Positions 17,701-27,513 of a stretch of DNA of 64,000 nucleotides are shown here, piece after piece (the first letter of the stretch is position 1; each line of letters opens with the position of its first letter). Both the position numbers and the translations under genes were made by a program. The notes beneath the pieces were generated by a model. The model did no database searches. It saw only the letters and a program-made list of their open reading frames with translations, and had not been told where the DNA came from. Source of the DNA: a virus; IMG/VR virus record IMGVR_UViG_3300032224_001305, positions 1-64,000 of that record, one strand, 5' to 3'.

Positions 17701-18213
17701 ATGCCGTATCAGATTTCTAATCTAATTATGACCTGCCACGATCCACTTAAGCGCGGTAACAAGCCTTTCTTAGCGCGCCGTCCCATAACTGTTGGCCAGA
17801 GAATTATCCGCCCTGGTGAGACAATTACCATTGGTGACCATATTTATGGCCAGGTAAAAAGCAAACTGGAAGTGTACGTCAATCTTGGTCTTATCAAGAT
17901 AAACCGTCTTCCGTCTACTGTTACTCCTGTGTCAGAGCCAAGCCTACTAGAGGATCGTGCCGAAATGGTCTCTGTATCTGATGTAGTATTATTAGTTGAT
18001 CCTCCTACTGAAGATGTAATTAAGATTTCAACTGCGGACAATATTGTTGATAATGTCGAGAGCGCCGCTCCAGAAGCCGTGATTGCTTCTTCTGAGGAGA
18101 CACCGGAACAGGCCGAAGTCCCCGCTAGCACTGAAACTACTGATGTAGCTGTAGTCGACGAGCCAGCAGCAGAAGAAGTAAAGACGGTGAAGAGACGTCG
18201 TACAACGGTGTAA
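17701..18213 (+). CDS. Head-tail block protein
   Basis: A 170-aa protein. The first 80 residues are beta-rich and basic (LIMTCHDPLKRGNKPFLARR). The rest is an acidic, Val/Glu/Thr-rich tail ending KTVKRRRTTV. It follows the capsid gene and is nearly fused to the next gene (1-nt gap). Function unknown. Confidence 0.6.
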   Translation: MPYQISNLIMTCHDPLKRGNKPFLARRPITVGQRIIRPGETITIGDHIYGQVKSKLEVYVNLGLIKINRLPSTVTPVSEPSLLEDRAEMVSVSDVVLLVDPPTEDVIKISTADNIVDNVESAAPEAVIASSEETPEQAEVPASTETTDVAVVDEPAAEEVKTVKRRRTTV

Positions 18214-18214
18214 A

Positions 18215-18727
18215 ATGGACAGTCCTACGCTAGACAACTCAGTTAATTCCGCGTTAATAAAATCTGTCCAAGCCTACATAGCTCTAGTCCGTGCCAAAAT
18301 GCGTGACTATCCAGAGTTAAATAGACTTACGGACGGTGTAGAGTCTAGCGATAGAAATATAGCCACAGCGCTGTTACTTGCGCTAGATGACTATAACAAT
18401 ACTCCTCCGCTGATTAACGCCGCATCACTAGCGGAGTTCCCTAGCGTTGATCTGCTAGTACGCGGGGCCATTATTCAGCTTATTGAGTCTCTGGGTTTAT
18501 TACAGACTAGAAATCGTCTGCCTTATGCAGACGGGCAGATACAAATACAGACTGAACAACCACAGCTGTACATGCAGTGGTGGAACATGTTTAAGACCGA
18601 TTACGAAAATAAGAAGTTCAGACTAAAGCAGTCCATAAATCTTCGAGACGCTTTAGGATATCAAGTGGGCATGAGCACAGAGTACCTACTGATAAACGGC
18701 TTCTTTGATACACTAGATAAGCGCTAG
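18215..18727 (+). CDS. Candidate head completion protein
   Basis: A 170-aa helical protein (AYIALVRAKMRDYPELNRL...). It has no recognised motif. Its position between the capsid gene and the connector-like genes is that of head completion or adaptor proteins in myoviruses. Confidence 0.55.
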   Translation: MDSPTLDNSVNSALIKSVQAYIALVRAKMRDYPELNRLTDGVESSDRNIATALLLALDDYNNTPPLINAASLAEFPSVDLLVRGAIIQLIESLGLLQTRNRLPYADGQIQIQTEQPQLYMQWWNMFKTDYENKKFRLKQSINLRDALGYQVGMSTEYLLINGFFDTLDKR

Positions 18728-18735
18728 GAGGACTC

Positions 18736-19104
18736 ATGTCTATTTCAATTGCTCCAGTAAAAAGAAACGTAGCCTCCTATACTGGCGGCAGCGCTACACT
18801 AACTATAGGTATAGACGACTCATCGTATTATACACGCTTTGTGTTTCAGGTTAAGGGCTTTACCGCAGGCGTGAAGTTGTCAGTTCATGGTAGCGTAAAT
18901 GGGCAAGACTGGGCTCCATTAGATTCTACCAGCACTTTTTTGGCTTCAAGTTATACAGTATCTACCGCTAATACTGTCATTATCTTAGACACGTATGCTC
19001 CTCTACCGGGCGGCCTACGTTTTGTTTTAGATGGTGTTAGCGCCGCTAGCGGAACCATCCATACTTGTATGACAGCAAGCCCCTATAACACCAACCGAGC
19101 ATAA
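18736..19104 (+). CDS. Small beta-rich virion protein
   Basis: A 122-aa protein with a GGAGG site. It has alternating beta-strand character (FVFQVKGFTAGVKLSVHGSVNGQDW) that resembles a jelly-roll or Ig-like decoration domain. Function unknown. Confidence 0.6.
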   Translation: MSISIAPVKRNVASYTGGSATLTIGIDDSSYYTRFVFQVKGFTAGVKLSVHGSVNGQDWAPLDSTSTFLASSYTVSTANTVIILDTYAPLPGGLRFVLDGVSAASGTIHTCMTASPYNTNRA

Positions 19105-19113
19105 GGTAGCACC

Positions 19114-19941
19114 ATGAGCTTGACTGATTTCATCACAGAGACCTCAAAGAAAAATGAGGCCGCTCGTATAGTGAACGGTATGGCTTTTCTTACTGAGCTT
19201 AAGAAGACTGCTGCTACCTACGTTCCTCCGCAGAAGGATGAGAGCTACACGCCGTCCCCGGCCAGTTCTCTCAATACCGACGTGGGAGCACGGCAGCAGT
19301 TTACATCTGTTTCGTCTCAGAAAGGTGTAGCCGCTCGTGGTGTTGGTATACGTGGTGGTTCTGCGGGTGCTGGTAGAATTAAGAAAGCGACCATCGATAA
19401 GCAGGCATTCATAGACGCGCTATTTCAAGGATTAAAATCGGACGTTAAAGGTCTGTCGGCTGCTGCAGAAGGATACAGAGAGGGACTCAGCCAGTTCCGC
19501 GCAGGTGGTGCTGCAAAGCCTGACTTAGGTTCAGCCTTCGATAGAGCTAAGGCTTTCATAACTAGAAAGCCGACTAGAGAGCAAGCAGCCTACGCCAAGG
19601 GACCGGACTACTACAACGCGTTTATACGTGCAAAGAATCTTCAGAAGGGCACCGGTGCAGCAGACGTCTTGGACGAAATAAATATGTCTATGCGTAACCC
19701 ACAAGGTAACCTAACGCCTATGTCAGTCACACGCGGTGCTTTAGAGACAGGACTAATAACTCCTGCGTCTTTAAAGAACATTGCTAATAAGGCCAAAGAC
19801 TATGCTACTGGAGCATCTAGAGAAGCCGAGGCTGCAGAGAAAACCAAGAAACTTCTTCAAGGTGCCGGTCTGATAGGCGGTGGTGCTCTGGCTGGCGGTT
19901 TACTAGCTAAGAACATGTCGTCTAAGAACAGAAATGCTTAA
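19114..19941 (+). CDS. Virion-block protein with K-x-A motifs
   Basis: A 275-aa basic protein. Near its N-terminus it has ELKKTAATY, and further on KKATIDK, then a hydrophobic Gly/Leu segment near the C-terminus (GAGLIGGGALAGGLLAKNM). The C-terminal Gly-rich membrane-like segment recurs in several virion-block proteins. It overlaps the next gene by 8 nt. Function unknown. Confidence 0.55.
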   Translation: MSLTDFITETSKKNEAARIVNGMAFLTELKKTAATYVPPQKDESYTPSPASSLNTDVGARQQFTSVSSQKGVAARGVGIRGGSAGAGRIKKATIDKQAFIDALFQGLKSDVKGLSAAAEGYREGLSQFRAGGAAKPDLGSAFDRAKAFITRKPTREQAAYAKGPDYYNAFIRAKNLQKGTGAADVLDEINMSMRNPQGNLTPMSVTRGALETGLITPASLKNIANKAKDYATGASREAEAAEKTKKLLQGAGLIGGGALAGGLLAKNMSSKNRNA

Positions 19942-20827
19942 TCCAAGTAATATACGCGTCAGAGCCTTTGACAGAGGATACCTAGATATATTCTGGGACT
20001 TAGGTTCTACGTTTGAAGACTTGAATAGTTACGACATTTTTGTGCAGCGCGCTGAAGCTGAGTTTGGCCCGTATGTGGACGTCTCTCCCGCTCTTAGAGC
20101 GGTTGAGCATTTTAGAGATGCGGCTGTACGTGGATATACTTCTTTTTATCAGCGTATATATTACCGACTACGAGTAGTTAAACGCTCTACTGGTGAAGAG
20201 AAGACCTGCCCTGATTTGGGCGGTGCGCGTCTTGAGGCTCGCCCAGACCTAGCAGCTCTCGAAATAGCTCGCCATGCTAATCTTCGTCTAAAAGAGTCGG
20301 AGGGGCGCGTTGTCTGGATCTTTCCTAGGAAACGCTCGGGTCAGCGCTGTACTACCTGTTTTGATAGAACGACCATGCGTTCGCGCAGAGCTGATTGCCC
20401 TGTGTGCTACGGAACTACATACGTAGGTGGCTACCATACGCCGGTAAAAACTTACGCACAAGTTCTTACTCCACAGGAGATGACGTACCACACGCAAAAT
20501 GGTCCTGTAGAAAGTCTTAACTCTATGATAAAGTTAGGCAACTATCCAGAATTATCCGAAGGCGATGTTGTAATAGAAGCCGAAAATATTCGTTGGAAGA
20601 TTGGTACTTCTATTACACGTATAGAGAAATCTAGAGCGCTGGTAAGGCAGCAAGCACCGATACATGCCATACCTGTCTCTGATATTGAGTTCTCTCTCCC
20701 GGTTAAGATGACTCTACTAGAAGCTGGAGAACTAGAAGCGTCTCCGCATAGAAACTATACGAATCCATCTAACCTAGAGACTGCGGGATTTGACCCAGCC
20801 TCGTCCAGCATATTTGGTAAAAAATGA
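19934..20827 (+). CDS. Candidate neck/head-tail connector protein with zinc site
   Basis: A 297-aa protein. The first 90 residues look like a fibronectin-III-type beta domain (YLDIFWDLGSTFEDLNSYDIFVQRA). The middle carries a C-x2-C pair (RCTTCF) and a second (CPVCYGT) followed by YVGGYHTPV, a treble-clef-like metal site known from conserved phage neck proteins. The C-terminal part is beta-rich. It overlaps both neighbours, and leads into the tail genes. Function is inferred from position and the zinc module. Confidence 0.55.
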   Translation: MLNPSNIRVRAFDRGYLDIFWDLGSTFEDLNSYDIFVQRAEAEFGPYVDVSPALRAVEHFRDAAVRGYTSFYQRIYYRLRVVKRSTGEEKTCPDLGGARLEARPDLAALEIARHANLRLKESEGRVVWIFPRKRSGQRCTTCFDRTTMRSRRADCPVCYGTTYVGGYHTPVKTYAQVLTPQEMTYHTQNGPVESLNSMIKLGNYPELSEGDVVIEAENIRWKIGTSITRIEKSRALVRQQAPIHAIPVSDIEFSLPVKMTLLEAGELEASPHRNYTNPSNLETAGFDPASSSIFGKK

Positions 20828-21483
20828 ACACAGGTTCTCCGCTGATATCACCGGATAATACTTTTCCGGAAATAGACGACCGCGTCTATTACGCAGTACG
20901 CGCCCTTATCTTATGGCTGCAGGGAGTGTTCAGAACAAGGCCGAAGGGGGCGTATCGATGGGATATAGACCCCGAGATAAGCGAGATTATCATAACCGCA
21001 CATGACCCATATGAGTCCGACAAGACTAACAAACGTCCAAACATTGTTGTATCTAGAACACAGATGACCAATGCCAATACGTCTATTGGTCAGACATTAT
21101 CTCCAGGCATATTCTCCGAATCAACTACATATACGGACTTAATGCAGGGCAATCTGATTATCACTGTGATAGCCAGAGAAGGACTTGAGGCGCAGAATAT
21201 TGCCTATAATTTATTCCGCCTAATACCTGTATTCAGAGGCATGCTCAATAGAACGGGTCGTATGACTACTTTGCCTGGGCGCATGTCCATGACGCCGGAA
21301 ATGCCGTATGCTGACGTATCGTCGTCGGCAACATCTCCCTACAGAAGAGCCGTGTCGGTAGTTCTGCCCATATCTATACAAGACCATTTTTCCGTAGATA
21401 CGGGTCAGCACTTTTCCTTCCTACACGCAGTAGAGACTTACGTAAATGGCCAGCTAACTGAAAAAATTACAAGCGAAGACTAA
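20824..21483 (+). CDS. Candidate tail terminator/completion protein
   Basis: A 219-aa protein overlapping the upstream stop (ATGA), directly ahead of the sheath gene. It has long beta-strands and a helix (YYAVRALILWLQGVF). Proteins of this size just before the sheath are often tail terminators, but I see no diagnostic motif. Confidence 0.5.
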   Translation: MNTGSPLISPDNTFPEIDDRVYYAVRALILWLQGVFRTRPKGAYRWDIDPEISEIIITAHDPYESDKTNKRPNIVVSRTQMTNANTSIGQTLSPGIFSESTTYTDLMQGNLIITVIAREGLEAQNIAYNLFRLIPVFRGMLNRTGRMTTLPGRMSMTPEMPYADVSSSATSPYRRAVSVVLPISIQDHFSVDTGQHFSFLHAVETYVNGQLTEKITSED

Positions 21484-21560
21484 TAACACAGCCTGTGAGT
21501 ACCTAGCACAGCTTCTGCGAGATAAACTCTAAAACGTCTTATTTGTGGGAGACACTAAAC

Positions 21561-24500
21561 ATGGCAACGTTAGAGAGACCCGGCGTAGAAGTTGAACAGG
21601 TTGTTGTAAACAACACACCTACCGTACTCGCAGCAGCGTTACCAGCGTGTGTCGTTGGTCCGTGCTACCAAATTGTCTCCCCCACGACGGCTGAAGGTGT
21701 GTTAGATAGCACGTCAGTCGTTATCACGCCGGCTCAAATAACGGGCGACGTTATTGCAGAGCCTATTGCCTGCAATGGCAAACAGCTCAAGGTCGTAGTC
21801 AACGGTGGAAATCCGCAGGTCATTATCCTGCCGACACCGCTGTCTGGTAACCCTCTGACCTTTACCACCATCGTTAGCAGCATCAATAAGCAGCTAGCTG
21901 GTGCTACGTCAGCGGTCGTTAACGACAAGCTCGTTATCACTACCCTCAACAAGGGTGATTCCTCCTCTCTGTTCTTAGCTGCTACTGACGGAACAAGCGC
22001 CTACGCGGATCTTGGTCTATCGTCAGTGGATCTCACAGAGTTCAAGGGCAAGTCCAAGTACGACAACACAACGTCGATCGTACAGTTCTCGTCTCTACCG
22101 GCTACTAAGACAGCCACAAGCAATCTGTCTTGGGATGCCAACAACATAGACTTGTACAACTACCGTGGAAGCGGCGAGCCGGTAAAGCTATCGGACGTCA
22201 GCGCTATCATCCACAACTCGTGGTCCAACGGCACCATCGACCGTATCTTCAATACCGATATTGACGACGGCGGCTTTGATGGTAACTACTTCCAGCCGAT
22301 CGTTTCTAAGCGTATAGGTCTGTATGGTAAGAACGTCGGTGGTGGTAAGACCAACACTGTGTTCCATCCAGGTACGCACGCATCGTTGACGCTTCCTCTA
22401 CGTAACAACGTGGGTAATGGCGGAACGTCTCCTGACACCACCGGCGGCAACTACCTATACGTAGAGGCGCTCGGTCTACAGGGATTTGTTTCCAACAAAG
22501 ACGCCGCGATCGGTAACTATGTAGGAAAGGCCGGTAACGAAGTGAGCGTAAAGATCACTTCAGGCGTAGCTACCGGCGTTGCATGGAATGCCGGTCTGAA
22601 GCAGTTGCAGATCACGCTACTGGATTCAGGTGCTGGTGCATCTTCTGTGACTTATGCGCAGCTAGAGACCGCGCTAAACACCATCACTGGTGGGTTCGAC
22701 GCAACCAAAGACTTGTCGATCTCGCTCAAGTACACAAACGGCGCTGCGGCCGTAACAGAAAACGATATCAGCGGTGCCAACGCGATCACATGCTACCTGA
22801 CCGGTGGCTCAGATCCGTTGAACTTCGCTGCTGCTGATAGCTCAGCTACTAAGAACTTGGTAGCCACAGTGACCGGCTCAGTAAAGGTCGGCTCGTTTAC
22901 TGGCGCTGACTTGGGCCTAACTGGCGAGTGGATTGACCTATCAATCAACGGCTCACCGGCCATTAGAACCACGTTTGCCAGCGGCACATCGGTTGTCACC
23001 ACGCTAAACACAACACTAGCCAGCTCCATATTGGGCGCTGCTGGTACTGTTACCGTAGATAACGTGGCCGTTAACGCTTACGCCAGAAGCGTAACCATAA
23101 CGTCGCAGTTCGGTGAGTCAGTAGCAGTACTACAGCTCCTAGCCAATCCGTCACCGACCAGTTCTTTCTACAAACAGTACCAAGATTCGACCATACAGGT
23201 TGTAGCTTACTCGAACACCAAGGTAGTGCAGAAGTTGTTCAGTGGTGTACGCGACAATTTCAAGAACGGCATATCTATCACTCCAGATAATAATGATGCC
23301 GGTACGGGTTCTTCTTTACACCACTCTTCGTACAACAGCATCGCAGGCCCTACCTCATTGGTAGGCTCAGTAATGGAGCGCGGTCTAGTGCCCGGTTCAC
23401 AGGCTCTTAGCCTTCTGAGCGTCAAAGCGCAGGCTGCCATAGTGTTTGCCCCAAACACCACCGCAGCCGTATGGACCGGTGCTGCCTTTAACGTCGTTCT
23501 AACCCATAGTGCTGTTGGCGGCGATACCACAATAACTACAGCGGGTGGTGCGGCAAACTACGCAGCAGCAGTCGGCCAGATACAAACTGCTCTTGCTGCC
23601 CTAGGTGGAGCGCACGCGGCTTCTATAGTTGTGGCGTCTAGAACTATCAATGGTGTCGCGTGCCTATGCTTCATCGACAAGACAGGCACAGGTACTTTGA
23701 AGGTAAAAGGTACAACTACAGCTGCAGTAAAGACCGCACTTACAAACACCGCTACTAACGGTGCTACTCTGTACGACGTGCCTTACTCGTCGGTGACTAC
23801 ATCGTTCACTCTAGCGGATTCCTCTGTGGGCGGATGGACGGTAACGGGCATCTCGTCGTCCATGTCACAGGTGAAGTTTGCCGACAACATCGGTTTTATT
23901 AATACAAATACAGCTCACCTGACTGAGTACTTCCTAGACTCGAGCGCTACCGTTACTTACACCAAGTACATGGGCGCCACTAACGGCGGTGATCTAAAGA
24001 CCACCTTCGTCAGAAGCGCAGGTAACGTGCCTCTGGCAGCGTTCTTCTCAGGATCGAGCGCCAACCTATCGTGGAAGCAGGGATGGGCTAGCTCGTTTGC
24101 GCAAGACAGCAAGGACTACACCGGACGTATCTTCACCGGTGGATCGGCTCTAGCAAAGGTTGGCGATTCACTGAACAACGCTGGCACGCCGTACGGTCGT
24201 ATCAGCGCGATACAGTCGCTGAACATAGCTGGCTATGCGGCTTTCTCAGGAGCGCAGTTGCTCCTGTCTGAGTCGTCAGTAGACACCTACGGAATACTGA
24301 CCGATTGGTACGTACGTGCCGAGGCATTAGATACTTACTCGCCTGCCAGAAACGTAGCGCCAGAAGTAGTCATAGACACCGCTACGCAGAACATCACTGT
24401 GAAGGCGGCGGTTAATCGCTCTTCGGCAGGAATTCCGTCAGCGGTGACGTCTACTCTGTACGCTGGTTACACGGCGCTACGCCTAGACGTAACTCCGGCT

Positions 24501-25907
24501 GCGGCGAACCCAAGTCTGATGTCGTTCCAAGACACGACAGAGGTAGAAACATTGATAGGACCGATCAGCCCAGCCAACCCGCTGGCGTTCGGTATAGCAA
24601 AAGCATTCGACAATGCGCCTACGGTACAGATTACCGGCATGGGCGTTGACGATGTCTCGGCAGATGCCCCGTACGGCACCGCCGAGGCCTACAGTAGAGC
24701 CTTCACAGAGCTAGAGCGCTACGAGGTCTATGCCATCGCTCCGATGACGTTCGACCGCGAAGTACACAAATTGCTAGCTCTACACTGCTCTACTATGTCT
24801 CTTCCCGGTGGAAAGAAGGAGCGCGCAGGCATCTGCTGCACTACTTTGCCCACAGAGAAAGAGTCGCTGCTATGTCTGAGCGGTACAATGACCGCTACAG
24901 AGGGAGCAGCTGGTAAGTGGACCCTCACTATAGAAGGTAAGAGCTTCGTAGACGCCCTAGACGGCAAGAAGGATGCAAACGGAAACACCATCTCGGCGTT
25001 CCCAGGCGCTACCTTCTCGGCGGCCAACGGTATCTACATCGATAGATCTGGCGATGCCTACAAGTATCTCGTAACTGAGATCTCCAGCACCACCGAGATT
25101 GTCATCGAAGTAGATTACGCGTTTGACGCTGGTGGCGGACCCGGATCAAATGGAAACGATGACGGATACTACAAAGAGGATGCCTCAGCGCTAGCGGAAT
25201 TCCCCGCTGCCGGTGAGAACTGCAGCTTGCTCGTACGTCAGGCTTCCATTGACGATACAACCACCACCGGTAAGAACCAGCAGGTTGAGGCAATCGCAGC
25301 GTTCGCTTCAGGCTTTGCCATGTCGCGCTTCACTGAGATTCAGCCTGCGTACTTCGGTACCCTTGTAAACGGTACTGAGACACTGGTTGAGGGCTTCTAC
25401 TTCTGCGCAGCATGGGCTGGAGCTTCGAGCCAGCAGAATCCTGCACAGGGCTTTACCAACTTCCCAATGGTAGGCTTCACACGTCCTATCGGCTCTAATG
25501 ACAAGTTCACGGAGACGCAGATGGCTACAGCCGCTGCCGGTGGCGTCAACTGGATAATCCAGGATTCCTCGGGTGGTCCGGTGTTCAGCCGTCATCAGCT
25601 GACAACCAACACCTCTTCTCTAAAGACTAGAGAGTGGTCAGTTGTCAAGGCGGTTGACTACGCAGCCAAGCTTCTCCGCGAATCGGTCAAGGGCTACATA
25701 GGACGATACAACATTACTAAGGCATTGCTGGAGGAGATCTCCATCACTTGCACTAGTGTGTGTTCAAGCTTAGGTGGTACGGTATTAGCGGAAATAAGTG
25801 TCACTGGCATCAAAGTTTCCGATACAGCGCCGGATCACGTCGAGCTAGACATTGTTGCGGTTCCGTTCTACCCAGCGAACAAGATAAAGATCCGCATCAC
25901 TGTTTAA
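21561..25907 (+). CDS. Tail sheath protein (unusually long)
   Basis: A 1448-aa protein. The start is set at ATG 21561 (GGAGAC ahead), not at a GTG 18 nt upstream. The N-terminus MATLERPGVEVEQVV matches the sheath signature [RP]PGV-x-[VI]-E. The last 350 residues (SFVDALDG... to the terminal DHVELDIVAVPFYPANKIKI segment) match the C-terminal sheath core. The family is usually about 400-700 aa, so about 700 residues of Thr/Ser/Ala/Gly-rich beta domains are inserted in the middle, probably exposed on the tail surface. It contracts to drive the tube through the envelope. Confidence 0.88.
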   Translation: MATLERPGVEVEQVVVNNTPTVLAAALPACVVGPCYQIVSPTTAEGVLDSTSVVITPAQITGDVIAEPIACNGKQLKVVVNGGNPQVIILPTPLSGNPLTFTTIVSSINKQLAGATSAVVNDKLVITTLNKGDSSSLFLAATDGTSAYADLGLSSVDLTEFKGKSKYDNTTSIVQFSSLPATKTATSNLSWDANNIDLYNYRGSGEPVKLSDVSAIIHNSWSNGTIDRIFNTDIDDGGFDGNYFQPIVSKRIGLYGKNVGGGKTNTVFHPGTHASLTLPLRNNVGNGGTSPDTTGGNYLYVEALGLQGFVSNKDAAIGNYVGKAGNEVSVKITSGVATGVAWNAGLKQLQITLLDSGAGASSVTYAQLETALNTITGGFDATKDLSISLKYTNGAAAVTENDISGANAITCYLTGGSDPLNFAAADSSATKNLVATVTGSVKVGSFTGADLGLTGEWIDLSINGSPAIRTTFASGTSVVTTLNTTLASSILGAAGTVTVDNVAVNAYARSVTITSQFGESVAVLQLLANPSPTSSFYKQYQDSTIQVVAYSNTKVVQKLFSGVRDNFKNGISITPDNNDAGTGSSLHHSSYNSIAGPTSLVGSVMERGLVPGSQALSLLSVKAQAAIVFAPNTTAAVWTGAAFNVVLTHSAVGGDTTITTAGGAANYAAAVGQIQTALAALGGAHAASIVVASRTINGVACLCFIDKTGTGTLKVKGTTTAAVKTALTNTATNGATLYDVPYSSVTTSFTLADSSVGGWTVTGISSSMSQVKFADNIGFINTNTAHLTEYFLDSSATVTYTKYMGATNGGDLKTTFVRSAGNVPLAAFFSGSSANLSWKQGWASSFAQDSKDYTGRIFTGGSALAKVGDSLNNAGTPYGRISAIQSLNIAGYAAFSGAQLLLSESSVDTYGILTDWYVRAEALDTYSPARNVAPEVVIDTATQNITVKAAVNRSSAGIPSAVTSTLYAGYTALRLDVTPAAANPSLMSFQDTTEVETLIGPISPANPLAFGIAKAFDNAPTVQITGMGVDDVSADAPYGTAEAYSRAFTELERYEVYAIAPMTFDREVHKLLALHCSTMSLPGGKKERAGICCTTLPTEKESLLCLSGTMTATEGAAGKWTLTIEGKSFVDALDGKKDANGNTISAFPGATFSAANGIYIDRSGDAYKYLVTEISSTTEIVIEVDYAFDAGGGPGSNGNDDGYYKEDASALAEFPAAGENCSLLVRQASIDDTTTTGKNQQVEAIAAFASGFAMSRFTEIQPAYFGTLVNGTETLVEGFYFCAAWAGASSQQNPAQGFTNFPMVGFTRPIGSNDKFTETQMATAAAGGVNWIIQDSSGGPVFSRHQLTTNTSSLKTREWSVVKAVDYAAKLLRESVKGYIGRYNITKALLEEISITCTSVCSSLGGTVLAEISVTGIKVSDTAPDHVELDIVAVPFYPANKIKIRITV

Positions 25908-25979
25908 GGTTTTTACCTAGGTTTACGTTTTGTTGGAAGTATCATAACGGTGTAAAGGTCTGCACCATCGGAGTTCAAA

Positions 25980-26528
25980 ATGGGTACATCAACTAGCTTC
26001 GGTTCTAAAAAGCGTCCCGCAGGTAAGGTATATCGTACTTACGGTCCTCTTGCGCGAGTTATTACTGACATATACAACGATGTAGACGCGGGCTTTTTGA
26101 ACGCTGAGGGTACCATCGTACCTAAGGCGACGTACACTAGCGCCGGTCAGATTCTAGTATCCACGGCTGCTAGCACAGTAGCCGTGCGCAATACTCTGAA
26201 GACCGTTCCTATCGTGGCTCTAGCCAACGATACGGCTATCATCACTGCCGCGCACTTGGTTACCAACGGTGTAACTACGATAACCCCTACAGCTCCTAGA
26301 TCAAAAGCAACAGATACGGCTGCTAATATAATAGCTCTGACTGGTGCTGTAGTTGGAACAGCCTACGAGTTCACTGTCGCTAACTTAGCCGCTAATTTTG
26401 ACCTGACCATAACAGCCGGAGCCAGTGTCACACTAGTTCCAGCTACTATTACAGTAGCGGCTGGGTTTGCTAAGTCGTATAACGTCATCGTTACTAGCGC
26501 CACAACTGTGACGCTGATGGCTAAGTAA
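25980..26528 (+). CDS. Tail-region beta-rich protein
   Basis: A 182-aa, Thr/Ala/Val-rich beta protein between the sheath and the tube candidate. The second half resembles a small fibre or decoration domain (TITAGASVTLVPATITVAAGF). Function unknown. Confidence 0.55.
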   Translation: MGTSTSFGSKKRPAGKVYRTYGPLARVITDIYNDVDAGFLNAEGTIVPKATYTSAGQILVSTAASTVAVRNTLKTVPIVALANDTAIITAAHLVTNGVTTITPTAPRSKATDTAANIIALTGAVVGTAYEFTVANLAANFDLTITAGASVTLVPATITVAAGFAKSYNVIVTSATTVTLMAK

Positions 26529-26534
26529 ATTACT

Positions 26535-26580
26535 TACCGGCAACTGCTCTAGCCGGTAGGACGGAGCATCCCCTCGGGGT
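26535..26580 (+). terminator. Two short hairpins before the tube gene
   Basis: A 7-bp stem (26535-26541 with 26552-26558) is followed by a compact CCCC-TC-GGGG hairpin (26570-26579) and TTTATTA. It may be a weak terminator or attenuator between the two tail genes. Confidence 0.45.
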
Positions 26581-26607
26581 TTATTATCTGCTGATAAAGG
26601 AGCACAG

Positions 26608-27432
26608 ATGCCTAGCATTTCAGAGTGGAAGCCATATACACACCATGTTCAGGGCGGTCTGCGCGAAGGCAACTTCATCAGCAGCCAGTTTGCCGTTTTA
26701 TGCGCGGGTCCTCCGTTCCTACGACATCTATCGGCTACACAGGGTAACTTGAACTCTGCCAAGTCGCTGCCTGTGTATCCGTTAGGCATTGTTCAGCAGA
26801 TGTCGCTAGGCCAGAGCAAGAACATCAGCCGCTTCTTTGAAATCGGCTCTGATCGTTCTTACTTCATAAGCGGTCGCTCGATGGGCCAAATCTCGCTAGG
26901 TCGTTTGTCGTTCCACGGCCCTAGCTTGCTTCGTGCTCTGTACGCGTACTACGACACGTCGAATAGCACCAAAGAGAACTCATACAAAATGCGTTCTCTT
27001 TTCGACACCTCAAGCGGTACTAACCCGTTTGGTGTCCCTCCCTTTAGAACCGGTGCTAATAACAAAGAAGCTACTTCGGCGCAGGGAGAGAAGCTGCACT
27101 CGGTTATGATCCCTCCAGGCTACGATAACTTCTTTATCAACTTGGCGTCTGACTTGTTCAGCCAGCCGATGGGGCTTCTGTTTGTACTAAAGGATAACGA
27201 AGAGACGACCTACGGCGCGTTCTACCTAGAGCAGTGCTACGTGCCGTCGCACTCAATGGGATTTGACGCTCAGGGACTAATCATCTCAGAGTCAGTCTCT
27301 ATTCAGTACGAGCGCCTTGTACCGGTCCAGATGAACCAGCTGGAACTGATACGCGACGTTGGTGGCACCGAAACTTCGGGCTTCATTGCAGATCCGTTTG
27401 GCTCGTATGGTAATGTTGGTTCAACGCTCTAA
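26608..27432 (+). CDS. Candidate tail tube protein
   Basis: A 274-aa protein with an AAAGGAG site and GC-rich codons like other abundant virion genes. It follows the sheath as tube genes do. It is beta-rich with repeated GRSMGQISLGRLSFHG-like strands and a C-terminal SESVSIQYERLVPV segment. No decisive motif; the call rests on position, size and codon bias. Confidence 0.6.
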   Translation: MPSISEWKPYTHHVQGGLREGNFISSQFAVLCAGPPFLRHLSATQGNLNSAKSLPVYPLGIVQQMSLGQSKNISRFFEIGSDRSYFISGRSMGQISLGRLSFHGPSLLRALYAYYDTSNSTKENSYKMRSLFDTSSGTNPFGVPPFRTGANNKEATSAQGEKLHSVMIPPGYDNFFINLASDLFSQPMGLLFVLKDNEETTYGAFYLEQCYVPSHSMGFDAQGLIISESVSIQYERLVPVQMNQLELIRDVGGTETSGFIADPFGSYGNVGSTL

Positions 27433-27454
27433 AATAATCTAGTTTCTATTGTGG

Positions 27455-27495
27455 ATAGCCCGCCAAGTACTAAAATACTCGGCGGGCTATTTACT
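27455..27495 (+). terminator. Terminator-like hairpin after the tube gene
   Basis: ATAGCCCGCC at 27455-27464 pairs perfectly with 27481-27490, with an inner AGTA/TACT stem, and is followed by TTTACTTT. It ends the heavily expressed sheath-tube unit at least partly. Confidence 0.7.
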
Positions 27496-27513
27496 TTAAA
27501 ATGGAGAACAAAA

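Noticed and set aside
27451-27513. GTG start 63 nt upstream of the Cys-cluster protein
   Set aside because: It lies in the terminator stem; ATG 27514 has a good binding site and restores the shared N-terminal motif.
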